Origin: a virus
Length of the DNA stretch: 25,525 nt
Strand: one strand, 5' to 3'
Virus record (IMG/VR): IMGVR_UViG_3300042564_002465
Location: 1 to 25,525 of that record
In this document: one piece after another, positions 6,985-12,326 of the stretch
How the letters are laid out: the number at the start of each line of letters is the position of its first letter
Position numbering within the stretch: position 1 is the first letter of the stretch
Translations under genes and position numbers: made by a program
The notes under the pieces: model-generated
Told to the model about the DNA's origin: nothing
What the model saw: only the letters and a program-made list of their open reading frames with translations
The model's database searches: none

Positions 6985-7710
6985 TTAGGAAACTGATATA
7001 TATATTCCTTTTAGCATAACAGTTCCTTCGTTGTCGGACCTAACTTGTAGTATACCACCAAAAGCCTTAACGTCTTTATTTTTAACAAAGATAGTTTGAC
7101 AAAAAGAAAAGTCATAAGAATATTGATATTTTAAATTTCCTAGATACCCCACTACAGAACTTTCTTCATCTACAGAAAATGTTCTAATCCATAGTTCTGT
7201 ATTATTATTATAGGTTTCTATTTCTAGATCATACCTAATATCAACTTTGGCCCCTAACTGAAATGCCCTAAGATTAATCCTTTTTGCTACTTCATTTAAA
7301 AGGGATACAGATTTATTTGGAAGATATTTTTCAACACTTTGTTCTTTATCTATATCTAAAAAAACAGATACCCATCCATCATCTCCTCTTTCTGGACCAA
7401 TCTTTATTTTGTTATTATTTTTATTTTTATAATAAGCCCATCCTGGATATTGTCCAGATGCACTATCGTATCCTTCTGCCCCCTTACCTGGCTCTCCACG
7501 CTCACCCTTTGGTCCTTCGGGTCCTTGTTTTCCAGGATCGCCCTTATCTCCCTTTGGTCCCTGAATTCCTTGTGGCCCAATAGGTCCTATATCGCCACGT
7601 TCACCTTGAATTCCTGGAACAGCAACATATTCTGTATTTACTACCTCTTTTACGGTTTCTGAATATTTTTTCTTTTTTGAAACATCTGGAAAGTCCATGC
7701 TTTTAGCCAT
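6985..7710 (-). CDS. Collagen-like phage appendage protein
   Basis: A 241-residue protein. Residues 33-77 are about 15 consecutive Gly-X-Y triplets (GIQ, GER, GDI, GPI, GPQ and so on), which should form a short trimeric collagen helix. After a Tyr/Gly-rich link (GYDSASGQYPGWAYYKNKNN) comes a C-terminal domain of about 150 residues that looks like a trimeric head (VSVFLDIDKE...TMLK-type strands). Collagen-like segments are common in phage tail fibres and act as trimeric stalks. No convincing ribosome binding site precedes the ATG, so translation may depend on coupling to the small upstream ORF. Confidence 0.75.
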   Translation of the reverse strand: MAKSMDFPDVSKKKKYSETVKEVVNTEYVAVPGIQGERGDIGPIGPQGIQGPKGDKGDPGKQGPEGPKGERGEPGKGAEGYDSASGQYPGWAYYKNKNNNKIKIGPERGDDGWVSVFLDIDKEQSVEKYLPNKSVSLLNEVAKRINLRAFQLGAKVDIRYDLEIETYNNNTELWIRTFSVDEESSVVGYLGNLKYQYSYDFSFCQTIFVKNKDVKAFGGILQVRSDNEGTVMLKGIYISVS

Positions 7711-7717
7711 GGATCAA

Positions 7718-7804
7718 TCATTTCTTTACTTTAAATATTTTTTTACCAATTTTAATAATTGGCGGAAGGTTATCTTTTTTTGCTGATACTTTTACTATTG
7801 GCAT
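7718..7804 (-). CDS. 28-residue basic microprotein
   Basis: This short frame begins at an ATG that overlaps the stop of the upstream gene by one base (TAATG) and ends 7 nt before the collagen-like gene. The product is very basic (ten lysines, with PPIIKIGKKIFKVKK at the end). Precise coupling at its start argues that it is translated, if only to carry ribosomes to the collagen-like gene, which lacks its own binding site. No family recognised. Confidence 0.45.
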   Translation of the reverse strand: MPIVKVSAKKDNLPPIIKIGKKIFKVKK

Positions 7805-8205
7805 TATAGACCTGGACTTATATCGCCTAATACACAGATAGTTCCAATTACTGGAGTCCATACAGTGTCTGTATCTTGACCACTACCACCTTCAATTACT
7901 ACCTGTAAATCAAATTGTAGCTCAGCAACAACTGATCGGTATTTGGTTGAGCCCCAATTTTCCGTAATAGATGCTGGTGCAAGAATCTCAACATATCCAT
8001 CTTCAGCGGTAGTAGTAAGCTCGTCTAAAACATCTCCATTAACATCATAAGCTGTTGCTGTATATGTCCAGTCTGAGGTGTCGTATGCCGTGGCTTCATC
8101 ATCTTCAAAAAATTCTACTTTTAATATTGCAGTATCTCCACGGACAACAGACCATTGAATATTTACTGGAGAAGCGCCATATTTTTCTATTGTAGGAGCA
8201 CACAT
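7804..8205 (-). CDS. BppU-like Ig-type structural protein
   Basis: A 133-residue beta-sandwich protein. VVRGDTAILKVEFFEDDEAT (about 20-39), YDTSDWTYTATAYDVNGDVL and the closing PVIGTICVLGDISPG match the plan of the 6607 protein and of BppU N-terminal-like domains. The ATG at 8205 lies 8 nt after an extended -10 with no ribosome binding site, so its mRNA may be leaderless or have only a one- or two-base leader. It is the first gene of the virion sub-operon running to 4707. Confidence 0.6.
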   Translation of the reverse strand: MCAPTIEKYGASPVNIQWSVVRGDTAILKVEFFEDDEATAYDTSDWTYTATAYDVNGDVLDELTTTAEDGYVEILAPASITENWGSTKYRSVVAELQFDLQVVIEGGSGQDTDTVWTPVIGTICVLGDISPGL

Positions 8206-8213
8206 AATAATTG

Positions 8214-8222
8214 ATTATACCA
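8214..8222 (-). promoter_or_regulatory. Extended -10 promoter of the 8205 gene
   Basis: TGG-TATAAT reads 8222 to 8214 on the minus strand, 8 nt from the ATG at 8205 and with no Shine-Dalgarno sequence. Confidence 0.55.
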
Positions 8223-8230
8223 TAATAAAG

Positions 8231-8280
8231 GACTAATCCCAAGGCGCTGTGGGGTGGGGGTTGCAACCTTGGGAAGAGTC
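8231..8280 (-). terminator. Long two-segment hairpin, possible terminator
   Basis: GACT (8231-8234) pairs with AGTC (8277-8280), then after a symmetric 2x2 internal loop TCCCAAGG (8237-8244) pairs with CCTTGGGA (8267-8274). The 22-nt loop is G-rich on the plus strand. On the minus strand the stem is followed by CTTTATTAT, so it could end transcripts from the glycosyltransferase gene. The weak T tract also allows an RNA-structural role. Confidence 0.5.
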
Positions 8281-8536
8281 TAACTAGATTATATCTTATA
8301 TTTTTGAAAAAACTCCAGAATATAGACTTTTATAACAAAAAGTTATAATTGAGGTTTAGACAATACGTATATAAAAAGTATAGAATCCAGGGTATTTTGA
8401 AATTGTTATCAAATCGTTATAAAGTCCAGGGTATTTGAAGTTGAAAGCCAGTAATCTATAGTGTATACTTAAAATATATAAAGAAAAGAATATACTGTAA
8501 ATAAGTTTTTAATATATCTTTATATATTATATATAG

Positions 8537-9193
8537 TTAAAATATCCAATTATTTTGTTTTGCTAAATCATAATATTTTATATATTCATTATTCCAATAA
8601 ACATCAAAATCTGAAGTGTATGAATAGCAGTCTCTTTCATGATATCCATGTAATGCTGATAATAAATTAAAATCAATTTCTTCGTTATAATTTTTAATTA
8701 TAGCTGCAAATTCAAAAAAAGTAATATTTACCACTCTGTCATTTCTTATAAACTCTTCTTTTATCCTTATTAGTAAATCATCAATTATTTTTTTTATGGT
8801 ATAAGATTTTCCTAAAGAAGCCATTGTTCCATTTGGCGCCATACCATATTTTATTTGAGGACCAAGTATAAAGTTATGGTTTTTAATGTTATTTTTAAAA
8901 ACTTGATTAAGGGGGTTTTGACAAACAGAATCCATGTCAGTATAGAACCCACCGTATGTGTATAAAACGCATAGTCTCCAAATATCTGCCTTGTTTATTG
9001 GACTTAAATATTGATAGTAGTAGTAAAGCTCATCGCTATACTCTTTTACGTGTATTTTTCTTGCTTCGGCATTACAATACCTATATTCCCACTCTGGATT
9101 TAGATTTTTCCAGGTTAAAGAGGCCATCCTGTAGTCATGCCGTAAATCATCATAGTCTAATTCATAGGTTTGCCAAATTATTTTAGGTATCAT
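8537..9193 (-). CDS. GT32-type glycosyltransferase with a DXD motif
   Basis: A 218-residue protein of the family related to OCH1 and capsular polysaccharide transferases. IPKIIWQTY opens the protein, NKADIWRLCVLYTYGGFYTD (67-86) is the highly conserved nucleotide-sugar and Arg motif, and D86-M-D88 is the metal-binding DXD. Such enzymes transfer a hexose from a nucleotide sugar in the cytosol. In a phage it may decorate virion proteins, DNA bases or host surface glycans; which one cannot be told here. It lies between the membrane protein and the structural genes. A weak TATGGT hexamer ends 6 nt before the ATG. Confidence 0.85.
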   Translation of the reverse strand: MIPKIIWQTYELDYDDLRHDYRMASLTWKNLNPEWEYRYCNAEARKIHVKEYSDELYYYYQYLSPINKADIWRLCVLYTYGGFYTDMDSVCQNPLNQVFKNNIKNHNFILGPQIKYGMAPNGTMASLGKSYTIKKIIDDLLIRIKEEFIRNDRVVNITFFEFAAIIKNYNEEIDFNLLSALHGYHERDCYSYTSDFDVYWNNEYIKYYDLAKQNNWIF

Positions 9194-9213
9194 GGATCTA
9201 CCATATATAGTAG

Positions 9214-9429
9214 TTATTTTTTATTATGATCTGAAATATGTTCAATTAATAGATCGAATATCTTATCAGTTTTTTCTTCAAGGCGCACAACAGAATCTTT
9301 TAGGCTGGATCCTGAATTGGGTTTAAGCTCGTTTAAATAATGCTTTACCATCCATTTGATTCCCCCAGCAAAAATTGCAAAAATAGAAAGTATAGATAAT
9401 ACTAACGCAGCCCAGTCTTGTGCAGTCAT
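9214..9429 (-). CDS. Small single-pass membrane protein (holin-like)
   Basis: A 71-residue protein with one hydrophobic segment at about 7-27 (AALVLSILSIFAIFAGGI), a basic hinge (KWMVKHY), and a charged helical C-terminus likely to form a coiled coil (LKDSVVRLEEKTDKIFDLLI). Size and topology fit class III-like holins or other small phage membrane proteins. No endolysin is visible in this window, so the holin label is tentative. The ATG lies 7 nt after a perfect extended -10 and has no ribosome binding site, suggesting a leaderless or nearly leaderless mRNA. Confidence 0.6.
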   Translation of the reverse strand: MTAQDWAALVLSILSIFAIFAGGIKWMVKHYLNELKPNSGSSLKDSVVRLEEKTDKIFDLLIEHISDHNKK

Positions 9430-9436
9430 AAGATTT

Positions 9437-9445
9437 ATTATACCA
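9437..9445 (-). promoter_or_regulatory. Extended -10 promoter of the 9429 gene
   Basis: TGG-TATAAT reads 9445 to 9437 on the minus strand, with 7 nt before the ATG at 9429. It is the start point of the leftward virion/accessory block. Confidence 0.6.
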
Positions 9446-9519
9446 GTATTTGAGATAATATAATTAGTTTTTCAATTTGGCGGAAATTAAAACGGCGCCG
9501 AAATAGAGGTTATACAAAC

Positions 9520-9542
9520 CTTCCCATAGACAACTATGGAAG
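9520..9542. other. Hairpin in the divergent intergenic region
   Basis: CTTCCCATAG (9520-9529) pairs with CTATGGAAG (9534-9542) with one bulged C and an ACAA tetraloop. No T tract follows. It lies in the 257-nt divergent spacer between the leftward and rightward blocks. Nothing else in 9446-9674 is supported beyond generally A/T-rich sequence. Confidence 0.5.
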
Positions 9543-9674
9543 AAACTTCCAATATGTCTAATAACGGTTATATCCCTAATTTGCGGGGGTATTTAAGTAT
9601 AAGCCAAAGTCCACTATGGGAATATACTTTAGTAGCTTTATATCGTCATATAGCTAGAATGGTTTGTTATAGGA

Positions 9675-9680
9675 TATACT
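9675..9680 (+). promoter_or_regulatory. -10 element for leaderless transcription of the 9687 gene
   Basis: TATACT is followed by exactly 6 nt (TTGTAT) and the ATG. No convincing -35 element was seen at 17 or 18 nt. No Shine-Dalgarno sequence can be accommodated. Confidence 0.5.
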
Positions 9681-9686
9681 TTGTAT

Positions 9687-9881
9687 ATGTCAGATGATGT
9701 TAAGGTTTGGGATTTATTTAATGGAGATAAGACGCCAGAGGAAATTTCTATGTCCCGCCTCGAAATTTGTAAAACCTGTGAATGGTTTAGACCTAAAACC
9801 CAAACATGTAAAAAATGTGGATGTTTTATGAAATTAAAAACAACTTTAGAAAAAGCTAAATGTCCTATTGGCAAATGGTGA
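9687..9881 (+). CDS. Small zinc-binding protein, DUF6171-like
   Basis: A 64-residue protein. I prefer the ATG at 9687 over a TTG at 9681 because it lies exactly 6 nt after a -10 hexamer. Six cysteines (28, 31, 41, 44, 46, 59) in the arrangement CKTC...CKKCGC...KCPIGKW form a likely zinc module. The pattern CGCFMKLKTTLEKAKCPIGK is shared by a widespread family of short phage proteins that I recall as DUF6171. Function unknown. It is the first rightward gene of the early block. Confidence 0.75.
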   Translation: MSDDVKVWDLFNGDKTPEEISMSRLEICKTCEWFRPKTQTCKKCGCFMKLKTTLEKAKCPIGKW

Positions 9882-9882
9882 C

Positions 9883-9911
9883 TTGCAATCCTAAAAAGTT
9901 TTTGATATACT
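9883..9911 (+). promoter_or_regulatory. Sigma-A-type promoter of the 9939 gene
   Basis: TTGCAA (9883-9888), 17-nt spacer, TATACT (9906-9911) with an upstream TGA giving an extended -10. A leader with AAGGAG follows. Confidence 0.7.
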
Positions 9912-9938
9912 TAATGTAAACCAACTAAGGAGAATAAA

Positions 9939-10124
9939 ATGACAAAAGATGAAATTTTAAAAATGATGCTAGAAAGTATTAATAACGATAATCGTCAAAT
10001 TTGTATAAGAAACCAAATGCCTGAAGATCAAATTGAAAAGTCGATAAAAGAAAGCCAAGCACCTTTGATGCTTATAGTAGAAAGTCTATACAATAAATTG
10101 AAAGAAAAGAATTTATTAGTATAA
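9939..10124 (+). CDS. Hypothetical early protein, helical
   Basis: A 61-residue protein preceded by AAGGAG and a well-formed promoter. The sequence is almost entirely helical and charged (KDEILKMMLESINNDNRQI ... LIVESLYNKLKEKNLL). No motif recognised. It converges on the 10127 gene, with only 2 nt between their stop codons. Confidence 0.7.
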   Translation: MTKDEILKMMLESINNDNRQICIRNQMPEDQIEKSIKESQAPLMLIVESLYNKLKEKNLLV

Positions 10125-10126
10125 AG

Positions 10127-10219
10127 CTATTCAGCTAAAGGCTTTGATGAGTGGGATTCTACGCAAATGCAACCAGAGCAGCATAGTCCTTCTTGTGGTG
10201 TAGTGGTTTCTTCAGTCAT
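10127..10219 (-). CDS. 30-residue Cys-rich microprotein, leaderless
   Basis: The frame starts at the ATG at 10219, exactly 6 nt after TATAAT in an extended -10 context. The product has a tight Cys cluster (CCSGCIC, residues 13-19) that could bind a metal or form disulfides. The TGA of the -10 extension is also the stop codon of the upstream gene. No family recognised. Promoter geometry is the main reason for calling it. Confidence 0.5.
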   Translation of the reverse strand: MTEETTTPQEGLCCSGCICVESHSSKPLAE

Positions 10220-10225
10220 AGGTTT

Positions 10226-10234
10226 ATTATATCA
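10226..10234 (-). promoter_or_regulatory. Extended -10 promoter, leaderless
   Basis: TGA-TATAAT reads 10234 to 10226, then 6 nt (AAACCT), then the ATG at 10219. The TGA doubles as the stop codon of the 10232 gene. Confidence 0.6.
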
Positions 10235-10453
10235 CTTATTATGATCAGATTCTGATTTATGGTTACAGCTATTGCAGCATGTGTCTGTAAATATCTTTAC
10301 CGCCAGATTTTGATGTTCGAATTGAAATTCTTTATCCCAGGCAGATTCTGAGTTATGATGTGGAATACATCCTTGTGGGTTCCAGCTGAATGGAAGTTCT
10401 TTTTTATCTTCCCAAAAAAAATCTGAGCTTTCTAAATTGTCTAATATAGCCAT
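10232..10453 (-). CDS. Hypothetical protein with Cys/His residues, leaderless
   Basis: A 73-residue acidic protein with several aromatic residues (SSDFFWEDKKELPFSWNPQG) and a C-terminal CCNSCNHKSESDHNK that may bind zinc. The ATG lies exactly 6 nt after TATAAT and no ribosome binding site is present. Together with the 10127 gene it makes a pair of minus-strand leaderless genes with nearly identical spacers (TAACCT and AAACCT). Function unknown. Confidence 0.6.
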   Translation of the reverse strand: MAILDNLESSDFFWEDKKELPFSWNPQGCIPHHNSESAWDKEFQFEHQNLAVKIFTDTCCNSCNHKSESDHNK

Positions 10454-10459
10454 AGGTTA

Positions 10460-10465
10460 ATTATA
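10460..10465 (-). promoter_or_regulatory. -10 element for the leaderless 10453 gene
   Basis: TATAAT reads 10465 to 10460 on the minus strand, 6 nt before the ATG. Just upstream is TCCAGGGTAT-type sequence ending in ACGC, the same core that is repeated at 8387 and 8428. The remaining sequence to 10577 is A/T-rich with two AAATCTGAA copies and no gene seen. Confidence 0.55.
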
Positions 10466-10577
10466 GCGTATACCCTGGAAATCTGAAAAAATTTCTATTT
10501 TGAGAAAATCTGAATATTTTTGTCAGATGTATGATACACAAATTGAAAAATAAAATATAAAATAATTAGTGAGCACA

Positions 10578-10598
10578 CTAGGGGATCTCTCCCCATAG
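10578..10598 (-). terminator. Terminator of the minus-strand small-gene operon
   Basis: Immediately after the stop at 10600, CTA-GGGG and CCCC-A-TAG form a 7-bp stem with one bulge and a 6-nt loop. On the minus strand a T-rich run (TTATTTTATATTTTATTTTT) follows about 15 nt later. The distance is longer than in a classical intrinsic terminator. Confidence 0.45.
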
Positions 10599-10599
10599 C

Positions 10600-10782
10600 C
10601 TACTTATCTAACTTAGTTCCTGTAATGAAACCTTGAAATCCCATGACATCACAATTAAAATTTAATCGTGTGTGCATAGGAGTATTCTTAGGTAACTCTA
10701 CTAGGAAAGTTTTTACTGATTCAGCGTCAGGTAAGTTAATTTTCTTAACGTTGCCGTTGAAACTTGTGAGTGTAACTATCAT
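10600..10782 (-). CDS. Hypothetical protein, paralogue of the 12623 gene
   Basis: A 60-residue beta-type protein. LTSFNGNVKKINLPDAESVK ... FNCDVMGFQGFITGTK aligns along its length with LETFNGSTKKINLASKGAVA ... MSCDALGLRGTIRGKA of the plus-strand gene at 12623. GGAGGG is the ribosome binding site, lying inside the upstream gene, whose stop overlaps this start (ATGA). It is the last of a four-gene operon. Function unknown. Confidence 0.75.
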   Translation of the reverse strand: MIVTLTSFNGNVKKINLPDAESVKTFLVELPKNTPMHTRLNFNCDVMGFQGFITGTKLDK

Positions 10783-10883
10783 TCTAGCCCTCCATTCTTA
10801 ATGTCTTTAATCATCATAACTACCATAGGGATAGTTACTGCTAGTAGTGCTAATTGCACTAGGCTTGTTAGTAGTCTATTCAC
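10779..10883 (-). CDS. 34-residue single-pass membrane peptide
   Basis: The frame starts at a GTG that overlaps the upstream stop (GTGA) and stops by overlapping the next ATG (ATGA). Its residues 4-25 (LLTSLVQLALLAVTIPMVVM) form a transmembrane helix, followed by a polar KDIKNGGLE tail. The double four-base overlaps are strong evidence of translation. Function unknown. Confidence 0.65.
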   Translation of the reverse strand: MNRLLTSLVQLALLAVTIPMVVMMIKDIKNGGLE

Positions 10884-11032
10884 TTAGCATCTACTCCTCT
10901 AATGTTGTAGGTAAAACCTTTACCTAATTTATTTAATTCTGCGATAACCGCAAGAATTTCCTCTGGCTTGTTAGCCTTTTGGTCAACGGCTAGCAGATAG
11001 CTACCTTGCCAAATTGAATATGTAATAGTCAT
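10880..11032 (-). CDS. 50-residue hypothetical protein
   Basis: The frame starts at the ATG at 11032, 2 nt after the upstream stop. The product (TITYSIWQGSYLLAVDQKAN then EEILAVIAELNKLGKGFTYN) looks like a compact alpha/beta fold, with Glu, Leu and Lys in a helical central part. No family recognised. It is the second gene of the minus-strand operon. Confidence 0.65.
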   Translation of the reverse strand: MTITYSIWQGSYLLAVDQKANKPEEILAVIAELNKLGKGFTYNIRGVDAK

Positions 11033-11034
11033 AA

Positions 11035-11193
11035 TTAGTTAACCTTTCTTGAACAATTGAATGAACCGCTAACAACGCTAGCGAATGCGGATAGGGGAGC
11101 ACCGTTTTGGTAACGGATTTCCTTATCGCAGTTAGCGCATATAGTAATGGCTTCTCCTGCGTAAGGTAGTTTAGGAGTATGTAGTGAATTCAT
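11035..11193 (-). CDS. 52-residue hypothetical protein with a CxxC motif
   Basis: The first gene of the operon, with AAAGGA 6-7 nt before the ATG. CANC (19-22) and C47 suggest a small metal-binding or thiol site; GSFNCSRK lies near the C-terminus. It is preceded by two tandem promoters (11310 and 11462) and a structured leader of about 110 nt. Function unknown. Confidence 0.65.
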   Translation of the reverse strand: MNSLHTPKLPYAGEAITICANCDKEIRYQNGAPLSAFASVVSGSFNCSRKVN

Positions 11194-11216
11194 ATTGAAT
11201 TCCTTTCTTTTAATTC

Positions 11217-11233
11217 GTTAGCCTTGTGCTAAC
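11217..11233 (-). promoter_or_regulatory. Leader hairpin of the minus-strand operon
   Basis: GTTAGC (11217-11222) and GCTAAC (11228-11233) form a perfect 6-bp stem with a 5-nt loop, about 25 nt upstream of the first gene's ATG. It could affect ribosome access or RNA stability. Confidence 0.45.
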
Positions 11234-11309
11234 TTTTTCCTTGACCTAGGTTATTTGCTCTTGCGAGGCTCACTAGGATTTTTCCTTATTTAGTTTTTCT
11301 TACTCCGTA

Positions 11310-11338
11310 AGTCTAACACACTTACCCTGAAAAGTCAA
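11310..11338 (-). promoter_or_regulatory. Leftward promoter P1
   Basis: TTGACT (11338-11333), 17-nt spacer ending TGT, TAGACT (11315-11310) on the minus strand. The predicted start is near 11303. GGCGTGTCGCC abuts the -35, and a CRP-like site is centred 64.5 bp upstream of the start. The initial transcript carries CTTAC-GGA-GTAAG, an inverted repeat around +1. Confidence 0.75.
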
Positions 11339-11351
11339 GGCGACACGCCGT
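11339..11351 (-). promoter_or_regulatory. CGGCGTGTCG box beside P1
   Basis: ACGGCGTGTCGCC on the minus strand directly abuts the -35 of P1. On the plus strand the copy extends to the perfect palindrome GACACG-C-CGTGTC (11342-11354). Candidate operator. Confidence 0.55.
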
Positions 11352-11359
11352 GTCTTTTG

Positions 11360-11375
11360 TGTGATTTAGACCACT
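11360..11375. promoter_or_regulatory. CRP/GlxR-like site upstream of P1
   Basis: TGTGA-TTTAGA-CCACT, centred 64.5 bp upstream of the predicted P1 start. One half-site is perfect and the other has two mismatches to TCACA. Confidence 0.45.
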
Positions 11376-11391
11376 TATTTGCTACGCTCAT

Positions 11392-11407
11392 TCGAACATC
11401 TGTTCGA
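11392..11407. other. 16-bp palindrome in the P2 leader
   Basis: TCGAACA-TC-TGTTCGA is a perfect 7-bp inverted repeat with a 2-bp centre. It lies between P2 and P1, so it could be an RNA hairpin in the P2 transcript or a DNA operator. Confidence 0.5.
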
Positions 11408-11461
11408 CTTATTTGGTAGGCTCATTAGCCAAATTGTCCTTATTTAATTTTCTATACTGCA

Positions 11462-11490
11462 AGTATAACACACAATACCTCAAAAGTCAA
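11462..11490 (-). promoter_or_regulatory. Leftward promoter P2 (duplicate of P1)
   Basis: TTGACT (11490-11485), 17-nt spacer ending TGT, TATACT (11467-11462) on the minus strand. The flanks match P1 (GGCGTGTCGCC before the -35; GAAAA-TAAATAAGG after the start). A CRP-like site is centred 75.5 bp upstream of its predicted start. Confidence 0.75.
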
Positions 11491-11503
11491 GGCGACACGC
11501 CGT
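11491..11503 (-). promoter_or_regulatory. CGGCGTGTCG box beside P2
   Basis: The same ACGGCGTGTCGCC as at P1, again directly abutting the -35 element, 152 bp further upstream. Confidence 0.55.
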
Positions 11504-11522
11504 GAATGACACCGTTGTAATT

Positions 11523-11538
11523 AGTGATATACACCACA
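11523..11538. promoter_or_regulatory. CRP/GlxR-like site upstream of P2
   Basis: AGTGA-TATACA-CCACA, one mismatch in each half-site, centred 75.5 bp upstream of the predicted P2 start. Confidence 0.4.
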
Positions 11539-11580
11539 CAATAGCTGGACATTTGAGGATCTTTTGTCTAAAACTCGGGG

Positions 11581-11589
11581 TTATCCACA
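11581..11589 (+). promoter_or_regulatory. DnaA box
   Basis: A perfect TTATCCACA. A weaker copy in the opposite orientation (TGTGGATTG, 11605-11613) lies 24 bp away. Between the two early operons this could be part of an origin or let host DnaA influence early transcription. Confidence 0.5.
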
Positions 11590-11643
11590 GGGTGATGCAT
11601 AGGCTGTGGATTGTTGTTCATCTGTTGTTCATCTTCAAAACCT

Positions 11644-11654
11644 GCGACACGCCG
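11644..11654 (+). promoter_or_regulatory. CGGCGTGTCG box (reverse orientation) at the 11661 promoter
   Basis: GCGACACGCCG lies 6 nt upstream of the TGTCAG box, covering the place of a -35 element. Confidence 0.5.
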
Positions 11655-11660
11655 AAGAAA

Positions 11661-11682
11661 TGTCAGTGGTAGGTGTTAGACT
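11661..11682 (+). promoter_or_regulatory. TGTCAG-N10-TAGACT promoter of the 11733 operon
   Basis: TGTCAG (11661-11666), 10 nt ending TGT, TAGACT (11677-11682). No TTGACA-like -35 is present, so the TGTCAG box seems to take its place. The initial transcript begins TTACAGTATAAAG. Confidence 0.65.
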
Positions 11683-11732
11683 TACAGTATAAAGAAAGTC
11701 AGAAAAGGTTTCTGAACTAGAAAGGAGTCAAT

Positions 11733-11921
11733 ATGACTCAAGTAATAAATATTGGATTAGCACTAGGTATATCTGGTGCGTTAGAAAATCGTATCATTCA
11801 CGATTGGAATAATGGTGGATGTAAATCCGCTTATGGTCTTAGCGTTTCACAACGCAAGGCGTTAATTAAAATTCTATTCTCTGCAAATGCACCTAAGTGT
11901 GCTTGCGTTAATTGTCTCTAA
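11733..11921 (+). CDS. Hypothetical early protein with a Cys-rich C-terminus
   Basis: A 62-residue protein with AAAGGAG 5-6 nt before the ATG. It has a hydrophobic start (INIGLALGISGAL), a central YGLSVSQRKALIKILFSA helix, and a CKS plus C-terminal CACVNC cluster that may bind zinc. First gene of a three-gene operon with two further Cys-rich proteins. Function unknown. Confidence 0.7.
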   Translation: MTQVINIGLALGISGALENRIIHDWNNGGCKSAYGLSVSQRKALIKILFSANAPKCACVNCL

Positions 11922-11934
11922 GAAAGGATAACTA

Positions 11935-12069
11935 ATGAGTAAATTAATTTGTTGTTTTTGTGAAAAAACTTATTCTGCTGGAACCATATTTTGTGGTTTC
12001 TGTAATGAATATAAAGGTCTGATGACTATTGAAAATTTTGATAAAGTATATGGAAGGTTGGTGAAATAA
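11935..12069 (+). CDS. 44-residue zinc-ribbon microprotein
   Basis: This reading frame has AAGGA upstream. CCFC (6-9) and CGFC (20-23) form a CxxC-x10-CxxC zinc ribbon, followed by a short charged helix. It sits 13 nt after the preceding gene, and the next gene starts directly after its stop (TAAATG). Function unknown; such ribbons usually bind nucleic acid or protein. Confidence 0.6.
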   Translation: MSKLICCFCEKTYSAGTIFCGFCNEYKGLMTIENFDKVYGRLVK

Positions 12070-12231
12070 ATGAGCACTTTTGTAAATCTTGATTCCGTTT
12101 GTGGAAAAAAATCTGCGTCAGTAGATATATTTGATTTGGATGCAAATCCAGATGGTGTTGTGTGTTGTGATAATTGTAAATCAATTTTAATTTGTCGTAA
12201 CGCTTGGAATTATTTATATAAAAATAAATAA
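12070..12231 (+). CDS. 53-residue Cys-rich microprotein
   Basis: The ATG directly follows the upstream stop. Cysteines at 11, 32, 33, 36 and 42 (VCCDNCKSILICRN) suggest a second small metal-binding protein in this operon. A hairpin terminator follows after 8 nt. Function unknown. Confidence 0.6.
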   Translation: MSTFVNLDSVCGKKSASVDIFDLDANPDGVVCCDNCKSILICRNAWNYLYKNK

Positions 12232-12239
12232 AAATAAAA

Positions 12240-12268
12240 TTGCAGAAAATAAAAAGCTGCAAATTTTT
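12240..12268 (+). terminator. Intrinsic terminator of the 11733 operon
   Basis: TTGCAG (12240-12245) pairs with CTGCAA (12257-12262) around an A-rich 11-nt loop, followed by ATTTTT. Confidence 0.6.
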
Positions 12269-12280
12269 CTCGGCGCTTTC

Positions 12281-12291
12281 GGGCGTGTCGC
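12281..12291 (+). promoter_or_regulatory. CGGCGTGTCG-type box
   Basis: GGGCGTGTCGC, 1 nt before a CRP-like 16-mer. It is the one copy that does not abut a promoter; the next promoter's -35 is about 50 nt downstream. Confidence 0.4.
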
Positions 12292-12292
12292 A

Positions 12293-12308
12293 TGTGTTTA
12301 AGATCACA
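12293..12308. promoter_or_regulatory. CRP/GlxR-like site
   Basis: TGTGT-TTAAGA-TCACA, one mismatch, centred 74.5 bp upstream of the predicted start of the 12405 promoter. Confidence 0.5.
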
Positions 12309-12326
12309 AAAAAACTTTTCCAAATT

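Larger units (their letters stand above)
8206..8536. other. AT-rich intergenic region with a strong hairpin and CCAGGGTAT repeats
   Basis: About 330 nt without a supported gene. It contains the promoter at 8214-8222, a long two-part stem (8231-8280), inverted TTATAA elements near 8332-8347, and two copies of TCCAGGGTATTT (near 8387 and 8428) plus a related TCCAGAATAT near 8315. The same CCAGGGTAT core precedes the leaderless promoter at 10460. The rest is A/T-rich with no reading frame I can support. Confidence 0.6.
11194..11732. other. Divergent early control region
   Basis: About 540 nt between the leftward and rightward small-gene operons. It holds two leftward promoters with near-identical flanks (11310-11351 and 11462-11503), the rightward TGTCAG promoter (11661), three CGGCGTGTCG-type boxes, two CRP-like 16-mers, a perfect DnaA box (11581), a direct repeat of TGTTGTTCATC (around 11612-11635), and two leader hairpins. 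It is the densest regulatory region in the window. Confidence 0.75.

Noticed and set aside
10511-10545. TGTCAG at 10511 as another promoter
   Set aside because: No TAnnnT hexamer lies 10 nt downstream and no plus-strand gene follows.
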